Shown: positions 54,718 to 64,000 of the stretch, piece by piece | Layout: each line of letters starts with the position of its first letter | Position numbering within the stretch: the first letter of the stretch is position 1 | Origin: Dugong dugon | Taxonomy: Eukaryota; Chordata; Mammalia; Sirenia; Dugongidae | DNA length: 64,000 bases | Assembly: GCA_030035585.1 (NCBI GenBank) | Contig: CM057480.1 | Span: forward strand, 6,937,001 to 7,001,000 | Direction of reading: 5' to 3' | Notes under the pieces: model-generated | What the model saw: the letters and a program-made list of their open reading frames with translations, nothing else | Told to the model about the DNA's origin: nothing | Database searches by the model: none | Made by a program: the position numbers and the translations under genes

Positions 54718-57700
54718 CTTGGGAAGGAAAGGGGAAGGTTAGCCCAGCGTGCTGGGGATGGGCCCACTCAGCGCCAACCAGAAGGCCGAAACCCACCCAA
54801 GCTCTGCCCAGTGCATTTGCTTCCCCCGACCCAGCACCAACTTTCCTTGGAATTACTTTATTCATTTGAAATATACATCTAAAAAAAAAATAAATAGTGC
54901 AGAAGGGACTTCTGCCCCAACTCCTCCCACCTCAGCAGTGTGAGTCCCCCGCGTCTGTCTTCGTCCTCTGAGGTAACCCCTTCTAGCTCCGTCGGCTGTT
55001 TCTGCTGGCAAGCTCCTCCGGAATTTTAAGTAATACATTCAAACCAACGTGTACAGATTTCTCAGCTTCAGACATTCTCTACCAACTTCTGGTTGCCCAT
55101 TTTACGCTTTTTATTTATCATTCATATTTTTTAAAATAACTCCACTGAGATAAAATTCACATACCATAGGATGCACCCATTTCCAGTGTACAATTCAGTA
55201 GTTTTTAGTATATTCACAGATGTGTGCAACCATTACCACAGTCGATTTTAGAACATTTTCATCATCTCAAAACAAAAATCCTGTACCCTTTAGCTATCAC
55301 CCGTTTCCTGTGTCCCCCTCCCTCCCAGTCCCCCAGCCCTAAGCAACCACTAAGCTACTTTCTGTTTCGGTAGATTTGCCCGTTCTGGACATGCCATGTG
55401 AATGGGATCATGTAATAGGTGGTCTTTTGTGACTGGTTCTTTCACTTAGCATCCTATTAACATCTTGCTGGAGCCCTGGTGGCGCAGTGGTTAAGAGCTC
55501 AGCTGCCAACCAAAAGGTTGGCAGTTCAAATCCACCATCTGCTCCCTGGAAACCCTATGGGGCAGCTCTACTCTGTCCTGTAGGGTCGCTATGAGTCAGA
55601 ACTGACTCGAGGGTAACGGGTTTAACTTCTTGCCAGTGACCGCCAGGAGGCAACTAAAGGCTCTGCTCTGCCTTCCTGCAGGGCAACTCTGAAAACATAT
55701 CACACACCCTGATATATGTACCTGGATGTCCTTAATGTATGTTTTAAAAGAAAGAAGAAGCACCAAAGGAGGAGGTGCTGGATCAAAGAAAGAAGTGGAG
55801 TGATAAAAACAACAGGTCAAGCTTTCAGCAATTCTACTTTTAGGAATTTATTCTAAATATGAAAAAATATTAGGGACATGTATGCTGTTTTTGTTAGGTG
55901 CCATCGAGTCGGTTCCGACTCATAGCGACCCCATGTCTGGTCCTGTGCCATCCTCACAATTGCTGCAATGTCTGAGCCCATTGTTGCAGCCACTGTGTCA
56001 GTCCATCTCGTCGAGGGTCTTCCTCTTTTTTGCTGACCCTCTACTTTACCAAGCATGAATCTCCTTCTCCAGGGACTGATCCCTCCTTATCAGGGATGTC
56101 CAAAGTATGTGAGACGTAGTCTCGCCTGGGATATGTATAGGGACATAGATTCAGGGACGTTCATTACAGCACTGTTTAGCAGCAAAAAATAAAATAAAAG
56201 AAAGCCCAACAAAAAACCTTAATGTCTCCAAATAGAAGAATTAAATAAACTGTGGCACAATCACCCAACAGAACCTCACAGAACCGTTAAGAATGATGGA
56301 GAAGCAGCCCTAACATGGGGAAAATGTGTGCTATGTGGTTAAGTAAGGGGGAAAAAAAAAGCAGGTTATAAAATAGCACACAAAATCTGATCTTTTTAAT
56401 AAAAGCAGCGTTATATATTTTCAGCAGGGAAATCCTGGAAGGATAGTTACTGAAATGCTGTTTCTAGGCAGTGTGATTGTTGACAGATACCCGTTGCCGT
56501 CGAGTTGATTCCAACTCACAGATGGTTTTTATTTAGAATTTTTTTTCTTATCTGTATTTTCTAGATGGTCTACGTTTTCTTTTGTCGTTAGGAGGAGGAA
56601 GATCATTTCAAGAAAATGCTTTGCCCTCTGCACACTCATGTCCATTACAGCATTAATCACAGTAGCCAACAGGCAGAAACACCTGAAATGTCCACCAACG
56701 GATGGATAAACAAATGCGGTCTGTCCATACAAGGGAATACTACTCAGTCGTAAAGAAAGTCCTGATACATGCTACAACGTGGGTGGACATGGAAACATTA
56801 CACTGAGTGAAGTCAGCCGAGCACAAAGGACAAATGTTGTACGATCCCACTTACATGAAATACCTAGAACAGACAAATGAATAAAGGCTAAAGTTTATTG
56901 TTACTGGGGTGAGAGGGACAGAGAAAGGGGGAGTTCTTGCTTAGGGGGCACTGAGTGTCTGTTCTTGGCGGCAGAACTGGGGAAAAGGTAGTGATAATGG
57001 TTGCATGTGCTGAACGTAAGAAAGCTAGGGAGGGAGAAAAATGCAAATATAAATTAAAAACTGCACGTGTTCATCTTTAACCTAAAACTCAACCCTACAC
57101 CACTGCCCCAAATGGAGAGAAAAACGTCTAGTGTTTAGCAAGATCCCTTAAGGTCACTGAATCAAGAATGTAAAAATGGTTGAATTGGCAAATGTTCTGA
57201 TAGATATATTTTTACCACAATTAAAAAAAGAAAATGCTTTGCCATAGGGGCTGGAAATTCAGGGCATCCCTGGGCACGGTGAAGGCAGAGATTACAGCAG
57301 AGGTTCTTAGGGGTTTACCTTTTCTTCTGCCCAGCCTCTGAGCTCTAACGCTGCTTCTGAGTCTGCCTTGGGCCTGAACACAGCCTCCTCAGTGCAGGAT
57401 CACTCCCTACTGCTAAACTCAAGACCAAGCCATCCTCCTGTTCCCGAGCACAGGGAACTTCCAGAGATCTTCTGTGGACAGGTAAGCGGGACTCACCTGT
57501 TGAGTGGGTGACACAGGAGATCTTGTAGGACAGCCATATGTTCATCAGGCACAGGGTGGTGGCCACGAAACCGAATATCTGCATGGGAGAGAGGAGGGGA
57601 AACCCACAGTCCAAAGGGCCAGGCGCCAGGCAATCCCTTCTGTTGCTCATCTCTATGTTTGTCCCCCTGGACTGACTGTAGCTAAGGGGGAACCTGGGGA

Positions 57701-60700
57701 GTCATCTGATCCAACCAGCTCATCCTCCTTCAGGTGCAGAGATGGAGGCCCAGAGAGACCCAGTCACCGACCACAGGTCCGTAAGAGGGCTGGGTGGTCC
57801 AGGGGTGGGGCTGGGGCATGGCCCAGATGGGGGTTCAAAAAAAAAACCCATTGCCGTTGTGTCAATTCCAACTCATAGCGACCCTATAGGACAGAGTATA
57901 GGATTTCTAAGGCTATAAATCTTTACAGAAGCAGATTGCCATATCTTTCTCCCTCGGAGCGGCTGGTGGGTTCGAACCGCTGACCTTTCGGTTAGCAGCT
58001 GAGTGCTTAACCATTGTACCACCAGGGATCTTTCGGATGGGGTTGGTATGGGAGAATTTGAATATTGTCCAGGCACACCAGAGCACACCTGCTGTATGTC
58101 TTGGGTCCGCAGAGAGATTGTCTAGACCCTGTAAGGACTCTACAGGGGTTTCTAAATTTTGTGTTTTCGGTTCTACATGATATGTAGATATTAGTTCTAT
58201 GATAATCTATAAGCAATAATAGAAGCATACTCTGGATCTTCTATGTCAGAGGTCAGCCAGCTATAGCTGGAGGGCCGAATTACCATCTGTTTTTGTAAAT
58301 AGTTTTACTGGAATACAGCCACACCCATTGGCTTATGTTTTGTGTGTGGCTGCTTTCTTGCTATAATGGCTAACAAAGCTTAAAATATTCACTATCCGGG
58401 CCTTTAAAGAAAATGTTTATTGATCTAAATGTTCTAAGAGATTTCCTTGCAACCATAAACTAGTAAGCAATTTCAATCCCATATTTGGTTTTCTGTTTAC
58501 AACCAGTTGGGTTCAAGCTATTGTACTTTAATTATGCTGGGCTAATGAAGAAAAAGATGGAACTGTAAAATTTAATTTAGGTTTTAAAAACTTTAACATT
58601 ACAATGGATTTTACTGGGGTACCACTGTTGGCACTTCATTTGTAAATTTCATTTGTAAATCTGGCCCCCAGTGTAGCCTGGTTGGCCTTTAGACCTCATT
58701 TTACCTTTGCATATATTTAAATAATAGTAAAGGAAAATAAGATATGGTAGAGCTCTTTTCGTTTTTTAGGCTCCATCCACTGTGAGGAAAGCTGATGGGG
58801 TCTGGTGCAGCCTCTTCACTTTCTACATGAGGAACAGCGCCCCCTGGGAGCGGGAGGGCCTTGCACGAGGCTCATCCAATGGTATGGGGAGAAGCAAGTG
58901 CAAACCTTGGTGTGTTTTTGGAACTCTGAAGCCTGGAGTCATTTCTTTATTTGTGAACAGCACTGGCAGCTGGAGCAGCTAAAATTTAACGGGCGTTAAT
59001 TACTATGTACCAGCCAGTGCGCCAAGCCCTTTATGGTGGTGGTTGTTACTGCTGAGTTGATTTCTGTTCATGGCGGCCCCATGTATATATCAGAACTGCT
59101 CCATAGGGTTTTCAAGGCCATGGACATTTCAGAAGCGGATCACCAGGCCTGTCTTCCGAAGCACCTCTGGGTGGGTTCGAACGGCCAACCTTTCGGCTGG
59201 TAGTCAAGCACCTTATGTTTGCATCACCTGTGAACTCCTAAGCCCTTTATAGGTGTGTGGATTCCTTTAACCCTCACAACTCTGCGAGCTGGGTGCTAGT
59301 ATCACCCCACCCCCATTTTACAGCTAAAGTAAAGGAGGATAGGAAGTCAATTATTTTTCGTACAACCACAGAAAACATGGGCAAGGGGCAGGGAGGGGAT
59401 CTGAGCCCCGGGAGCCTGGCTTCTGAGTCCACGCTCTGCTATACTTGTTGTCCAGGTGGTCTTAGGCTCACAAAAAAGGCCTCAGGTCTGCTATGCCGCC
59501 CCTGGGGTAAAGCTGGACTCAGCGGCTAAAAGCTAACAGGAATGGCCTGGGAGCAGCCAGACGAAGGGCTGGATTCTCTACAAGGTTGGTTGTTTTCTTT
59601 CAAGCTTGGCTGCTGGTTCGTATGAACAGCTGACCCCACCAGCCCACACCCATCTCTCCTTCCCCGAGTTCCCCTCCTTGGCTCCCTTTGTACCAATTGT
59701 TTCCACCACATAATTAGCCTATTAGAGCCTGTCCTGGCCTCTCACTGTCTGTTCTGTACAATTGGCACATTATACACCATCCTGGTCTCCAACTGTCTGC
59801 CCTGCATAATTGAACAGTTTATTATATTGCTACATAATGCTATTGTAGACGATGCTGCCTTGTTTGCGAATGGTTTCACATGCCTTGGCCTCATCTCCTA
59901 AGCTAGACTACCACTTTCTCATAAGCAAGGATTATATTTTTTATTTCTTCTGTCCTCCCCCAGGGACTGGGTTTGGTCCTAGGCATAAGGATGATGTATG
60001 ACTAATGCTCGCTACTGGGTGGATTCCAGGGTAGCACGGTTATATACAGCCTGAATCATAAAAACCAGTGGGACTCTCCCCGTGTGGCCCCCGAAGCACA
60101 GAGGGCATGAGTTTCCTCAGTGCCCCTTCCATCACGTGCCCTGTGGCAGGGCAGGTGGGGGCCTGCGGGTGGCGACCAACACTGACCTCAGAGACAGCAG
60201 GGGGTAGGTGGGGGCCTTGGGAGGCAGTTAAGGGGCATCAGCATTTAGAGGCCTGGATGCCCCCGTGCCGTGAAGCTCTGCCACGTGCTGACCTTCAGAG
60301 GACAGACTCCAGCCCTCAGTGAATTTCGGCAGCCAACCCTCTCCTCCCAGCCTAGAGTCTGGAGAATTTCAGGAAGGTAGGTAAGTGAAAGATAGTGACT
60401 GTCACTCAGAGCTTTGCTCAAAACTCATGTTAAAAATCTTGCCTGTTCATCAGTTAAATCAGTACTGGCCCACGGCCACCAAACTGGAAACAATTAGCTA
60501 AATCAGAAATAAAATAAAAAATCAGATGACAGGCCTCTATGAACCTTCTTAAAAAAAAAAAAATCACATACACACATATATATACAACACATCTATGTAT
60601 ATATATACATATCTATGTAACTATGTATATGTGTGCATATAAGTACACGCACATATACACACAAATCTATGTACATATCTAAGTACACACACCTATATAT

Positions 60701-61550
60701 GTACATATCTATGTAACTGTGTATGTATATGTGTGCATATAATGTAAGTACATACATATATACACACATCTATGTATATATGTACATGCACATATATATA
60801 CACACATCTATGTATGTACATATCTATGTAACTGTATATGTGTGCATATAATGTAAGTACATACACATCTATGTATATATGTACGTATCTATGTAACTGT
60901 GTATGTATATGTATGCATATAATGTAAGTACACAGACACACACACACACACACCTCCCACAGCCCTGTACTCATTCGTCAGATGGATTGGTTTTCACCTC
61001 TGAAAAGTATAGGAGTGATGCCTTTGCTGTCCTGACTACTGTTAAAAGCCAGGAATGGCAATGCTAGGACTCATGGCAGACAGCACTAACTGATCACAGA
61101 ACCCTTCCCCTGGGCCTAAAAGAGACCTCAGAATCTTCCCCTGCGCTGTGCTGAGGCAGCCCTGAGCAAATGATCAGAGTGGGCATGTGAATTAGAACCA
61201 ATTCGCCAGCCGATTCCAATGGTGGCTGTAGGAGACAGAGCCTGGGCCGCTGGGACCATTAGAATTTGCAGACAAGATCCTCCATCGTGGGCCCAGGTTT
61301 AAGGCTCTCGGGAGATGGTAGCATCAAGGTGGGTGCTGATTTTGCAGAAGAAAGGTTCCCTGAAACCAGCCCCTCCTCTGCCCCCATCAGGAACAAGACA
61401 AGCACTTGAAACAAATTCATTCCTGAAAGCTCCCCGAGAGACCGTCCTCACCGCTCCGGCAATCAGTCCGCCCACGTTGTAGCTCCTGGAGGCTGCCACG
61501 ATGGAGGCGATTAAGAGAAGCAGGGTGCCGATTAAATAATGCAGGAGCTC
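54704..61550 (-). CDS. CMTM7: CMTM7, last three coding exons (5' part outside window): complement(join(54704..54717,57497..57578,61452..61550))
   Basis: CMTM7 is a four-helix MARVEL protein tied in the literature to B-cell receptor surface expression and to Rab5-dependent EGFR uptake. The visible part encodes 64 residues: [20 protein letters not shown] (helix 3), then [20 protein letters not shown] (helix 4), then SCVTHST-DAAV and the stop. This matches the human C-terminus closely. Splice sites are GT-AG. Exons 3 and 4 join in phase 0 and exons 4 and 5 in phase 1. Exons encoding the N-terminus and helices 1-2 were sought up to 64000 and not seen, so they lie beyond the right edge. The gene is convergent with CMTM6. 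Confidence 0.95.
55110..55470 (-). mobile_element. L1 3' UTR, antisense
   Basis: TAAAATTCACATACCATAGG, GTGCAACCATTACCACA and AATGGGATCATGTAATAG are standard antisense L1 landmarks. A SINE follows at 55471. Confidence 0.75.
55471..55622 (+). mobile_element. AfroSINE
   Basis: Well conserved. Flanks TAACATCTTGCTG and TAACTTCTTGCCA form a decayed duplication. Confidence 0.92.
55884..56122 (-). mobile_element. RTE1 3' end, 5'-truncated, antisense
   Basis: The antisense tail (GCCATCGAGTCGGTTCCGAC near 55902) is followed by about 200 bases of RTE1 C-terminal coding sequence in reverse. A target duplication, GGGACATGTAT on the left and GGGATATGTAT on the right, brackets it. It lies in an L1 fragment. 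Confidence 0.8.
56490..56522 (-). mobile_element. AfroSINE tail fragment
   Basis: About 33 bases of tail (CCCGTTGCCGTCGAGTTG). Confidence 0.65.
56620..57240 (+). mobile_element. L1 3' end, sense
   Basis: Landmarks CCATTACAGCATTAATCACA, AACGGATGGATAAACAAATG, CAATGTTGTACGATCCCACTT-like text and a TTTTACCACAATTAAAAAA end. 55815-56480 holds another sense L1 3' piece split by the RTE1 end. Confidence 0.75.
57497..57578 (-). CDS. CMTM7: CMTM7 coding exon (helix 4)
   Basis: On the - strand the exon follows an acceptor ending GCAG (57579-57582) and encodes [20 protein letters not shown] then SCVTHST plus one base. The donor is GTGAGT at 57491-57496. It is 82 bases, so it ends in phase 1. The single trailing G completes the aspartate codon of the last exon. 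Confidence 0.96.
57840..58028 (-). mobile_element. AfroSINE, antisense
   Basis: Full-length; it begins after an A-run (57838-57847). It lies in a CMTM7 intron. Confidence 0.9.
58236..58445. mobile_element. hAT-type non-autonomous DNA transposon
   Basis: Same family as 648-875: GGTCAGCCAGCTATAGC at one end and ATAGTTTTACTGGAATACAG inside. It lies in CMTM7 intron between the last two visible helix exons. Confidence 0.65.
58988..59450 (-). mobile_element. MIR SINE, antisense, split by an AfroSINE
   Basis: TACTATGTACCAGCCAGTGC on the left of the SINE and CCCTCACAACTCTGCG with CCCATTTTACAGC on its right are one MIR. The AfroSINE at 59034-59239 has an 11-base duplication AAGCCCTTTAT. Confidence 0.8.
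59034..59239 (-). mobile_element. AfroSINE, antisense, inside MIR
   Basis: Perfect 11-base duplication AAGCCCTTTAT at 59023-59033 and 59240-59250. Confidence 0.93.
59455..60555. other. CMTM7 intron, mostly unique
   Basis: No exon or clear repeat seen. Confidence 0.4.
60560..60955. repeat. AT/AC-rich minisatellite
   Basis: Irregular higher-order units share ATATCTATGTAACT (near 60609, 60707, 60820, 60886) and GTGTGCATATAATGTAAGTAC. It ends in a (CA)n run. It lies in the CMTM7 intron before the helix-4 exon. Confidence 0.9.
61452..61550 (-). CDS. CMTM7: CMTM7 coding exon (helix 3)
   Basis: On the - strand the exon begins after CCCCCAG (acceptor at 61551-61552) with ELLHYLIGT and ends [11 protein letters not shown] before a GTGAGG donor. 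It is 99 bases, phase 0 at both ends. It encodes the third membrane helix. Confidence 0.96.
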
Positions 61551-61559
61551 CTGGGGGTG

Positions 61560-62810
61560 AAAACAAAGCAGAGCCGTGGGTGGGGATGTCCACTTCAGGT
61601 TCTTAGACAGCAACCGGACATCAAGATGCAAAGATGGGGAGGGAGTGACACTTCCTCTTGTTCCTTGCAACATGCCCACAGGAGGTGCAGCGTAGCTTGC
61701 AGGCAGCAAACGCAGTAGGAAGAGGCCCAAGCAAGAGAGAAGAAAGATGGCGGGCAAGCAGGAAGGGACGGGGACAAAGAGAAAGGCAGTGTCTTGTGTG
61801 AGTAGAGACAGCCATTCAAGGACAGCTCCAATCCTGAGATCAATTTGTAGGCAGTACTTTGATCTCTGACCAAAGCAAATGAGCCTCTCTCAACTGCCCA
61901 GCTGGAGAGTTTCAATGAATCCCCAGCTCCCAGAAGCAAAGCCCCATACAGAGAGGTGTACCTTTTTCTTCTGCTGCAGAGAAAGTTCCAGGCTGACAAT
62001 GTGCTGGCTTTGTGTGGCTGACCAGAGAGTCTGTCAATTCTGTGAACAGCCCCAAATGAGGAACAAGAGGTGCTTGGACCCCTCAGACTTGGAGTCAGAG
62101 CCTAAAAAGAGGTCAGCTGTGAAATGTTCTGTGGGTGTGTGGTGGGAGCTGGCTTTCTCACTCCTAAGTCCTCCTGGTTTTGTCCTCATTCTGTCATTCC
62201 CTCTTCTCTTCAGAACTGTATATCAGGCCAAGCCCTGCCATCCGTAAGTCTACCGGCAGGGCCAACTCTGCCTTTGCTTCTCGCCGTGGACCATGGGGTC
62301 ATCCATTTCCACCTCATTTGCGCCCCATGATTAAAAGGGCATCTTTGCAGGCCCTGGACAGACCAATGAAGGTCTGTCATTCAGCACATAGGAATGCTCC
62401 CTTTTCACCCTTCCCTTCTCCATTAAACAGATCAGAAAGGAATTAGGAATTAAAGCCATCCCTTTTCAGTTGTTTTTAGTGAGAATTTAGAAATTATTCC
62501 ATTGTGACGTTCTGCCCAACAGACAGGCTCCATTAAACTTTGGAAAGGCATCCCACTGTTAAACTGCTGCTCCCCTCCAGGCTGTGCAAAATCAAAGACC
62601 CCGATTTTTCCCTTAGTGACTAGAAAGTAGTATCATGAGGTGAACCATAGAGATCGTGGCTAACGGGCAGATTAGTACCTAAAGTTCTCCACCTCTAAGA
62701 AGCCCACCCATGAAGGAAGAAGAGGATGGCATGGGACAGGGAAAACCAACTTGAGTCTTAACATGAAGCCATTTAGAGAGTACTCAGCAAAAAATGTGTG
62801 GCTGAGCAAA
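61560..62810. other. CMTM7 intron upstream of helix-3 exon, unique
   Basis: I searched the - strand for the exon encoding helices 1-2 and did not find it. Confidence 0.5.
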
Positions 62811-62814
62811 AAAA

Positions 62815-64000
62815 AAATTTCTCTCAAAATAACATAGTGGATAATAACATTAAATGTAAATGGATTAAACAATCCAATCAAAAGGCAGAGATGGTCAAAT
62901 GGGACCAAAATTAAAAAAAGATTCAACATAGTAGAATATGTGATATAAAAGAGACACACTTTGGATTCAAAGATAACAAATAAATTGAAAGTGAAAGGAT
63001 AGAAAAAGATATATCATGCAAAGAATAACAACAAGAAAGCTGGAGTAGCTATACAAATACAAACAAAATAGGCTTAATAACAAAAATTGTTACTAGACAT
63101 AAAGAGGACATTTTATAATGATAAAAGAATCAATTCATTAGGAAGATATAACAATTGTAAACATATATGCACCTAATAACACTGCATCAAAATACATGAA
63201 GCAAAAACTGACAGAAATAAGTAGTTCAACAATAATAGTTGGAGCATCAATACCTCACTTTCAATAATGAATAGAAAAACTAAGCAGAAGATCAACAAGT
63301 AAATAAAAGACTTGAACAACAGTATAAACTAGACCTAGCAGACATCTATAGAACACTCTACCCAACAATAGCAGAGTATACATTGTTTTCAAGTGCACAG
63401 GGAACATTCTCTAGGATAAACCATATACTAGGGTGAAAACAAACCTCAATAAACTTAAAAGGATTGAAACAATACAAAGTATGTTCTCCAGTCACACTGG
63501 AATGAAACTAGAAATCAATAATAAAAACAATTTGGAAAAATCACAAGTAAGTGGAAATTAAACAACACACTCCTAAATAACCAATGGGTCAAAGAAAAGA
63601 AATCAGTGAAATTAGGAAATACTTTGAGATGAATGAAAATTAAAACACAACATACCAAAACATATGGGATGCAGCTAATGCATGCTTATAGAGAAATTTA
63701 TAGCTGTAAATGTCTATATTAAAAAGGAATAAAAATCTTATTTATATAATCTAACTTTCCACCTTAAGACATTGGAAAAAGAAGAGCAAACTAAACCTAA
63801 ATCAAGCAGAAGAAAGGAAATAATAAAGATTAGGTGAAAATTAATGAAATAGAGAATAAAATAACAATAGAGAAAAACTAATGTAACCAAAAGCTAATTC
63901 TTTAAAAAGATCGACAAAATTGACAAACCTTTAGTTATATTATGGAATTTCAAGAGACTCAGAACAGCCAAAACTATCATAAAAAAGAATAGAGTGAGAG
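62815..64000 (+). mobile_element. L1 ORF2 5' half, decayed
   Basis: In broken frames the sequence follows the L1 endonuclease: LNGLNN-type start, KETHFGFK, a FNTPLS-type region, then FSRINHILG near 63408-63434, where family members have SRIDH, and a later SHTGMKLE in place of SDH. It then runs into the pre-RT segment, with SRRKEIIKIR near 63810. Catalytic residues and frame are lost. It lies in the CMTM7 intron upstream of the helix-3 exon and continues past the window. Confidence 0.85.

Noticed and set aside
60693..60974. 93-codon frame rich in H, Y, I, C on the - strand
   Set aside because: Translation of the AT/AC-rich minisatellite.
61299..61757. 152-codon - strand frame as a whole protein
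   Set aside because: Only 61452-61550 is coding (CMTM7 exon); the rest is flanking intron read through.

Overview
The window is nuclear DNA of a placental mammal, almost certainly an afrotherian and most likely an elephant or close relative. It is full of tRNA-headed SINEs with an RTE-type tail (AfroSINE type) in all states of decay, and it carries two long RTE1 (BovB-like) LINE copies. Beside them are pan-mammalian repeats: MIR, L2, L1, MER5-type hAT elements, MaLR and ERVL LTRs. No prokaryotic, organellar or recent viral content is seen.

Two protein-coding genes can be supported, and they converge. CMTM6 lies on the + strand: a CpG-rich promoter and exon 1 near 7.3-7.6 kb, exon 2 at 21315-21491, exon 3 at 25234-25332, exon 4 at 28839-28976, then a 3' UTR of about 2.7 kb ending near 31.69 kb. 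All junctions are GT-AG, all coding exons join in phase 0, and the model gives 183 residues. CMTM7 lies on the - strand. Its last three coding exons are at 61452-61550, 57497-57578 and 54704-54717 (only 14 coding bases), with a probable poly(A) signal at 54109-54114. Its first exons are beyond the right edge. The order matches the human 3p22 cluster (CMTM8-CMTM7-CMTM6-DYNC1LI1), seen flipped. Both proteins are four-helix MARVEL membrane proteins: CMTM6 protects PD-L1 from lysosomal degradation, and CMTM7 is linked to B-cell receptor and EGFR traffic.

Region by region: 1-7.2 kb is intergenic repeats upstream of CMTM6. 7.3-31.7 kb is CMTM6; intron 1 is dominated by SINEs, an L1 split by an RTE1, and a (GT)34 tract. 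31.7-54.1 kb is the interval between the two 3' ends, built of nested repeats plus one isolated CpG-rich block at 46.6-47.0 kb with a CTCF-like motif. 54.1-64 kb is the 3' part of CMTM7, its introns, an A/T/C-rich minisatellite, and a decayed L1 ORF2 at the right end.

No convincing undescribed gene system was found. The most informative unusual structures concern retroposition: a three-module poly(A) retroposon that moved as one unit at two loci, SINEs landing repeatedly on the same target site, a SINE with an inverted 5' part, a tRNA-Gly-headed SINE, an LTR splitting a SINE, and a triple nest. Also notable are the isolated CpG/CTCF block and a gene-like antisense stretch inside the CMTM6 3' UTR.
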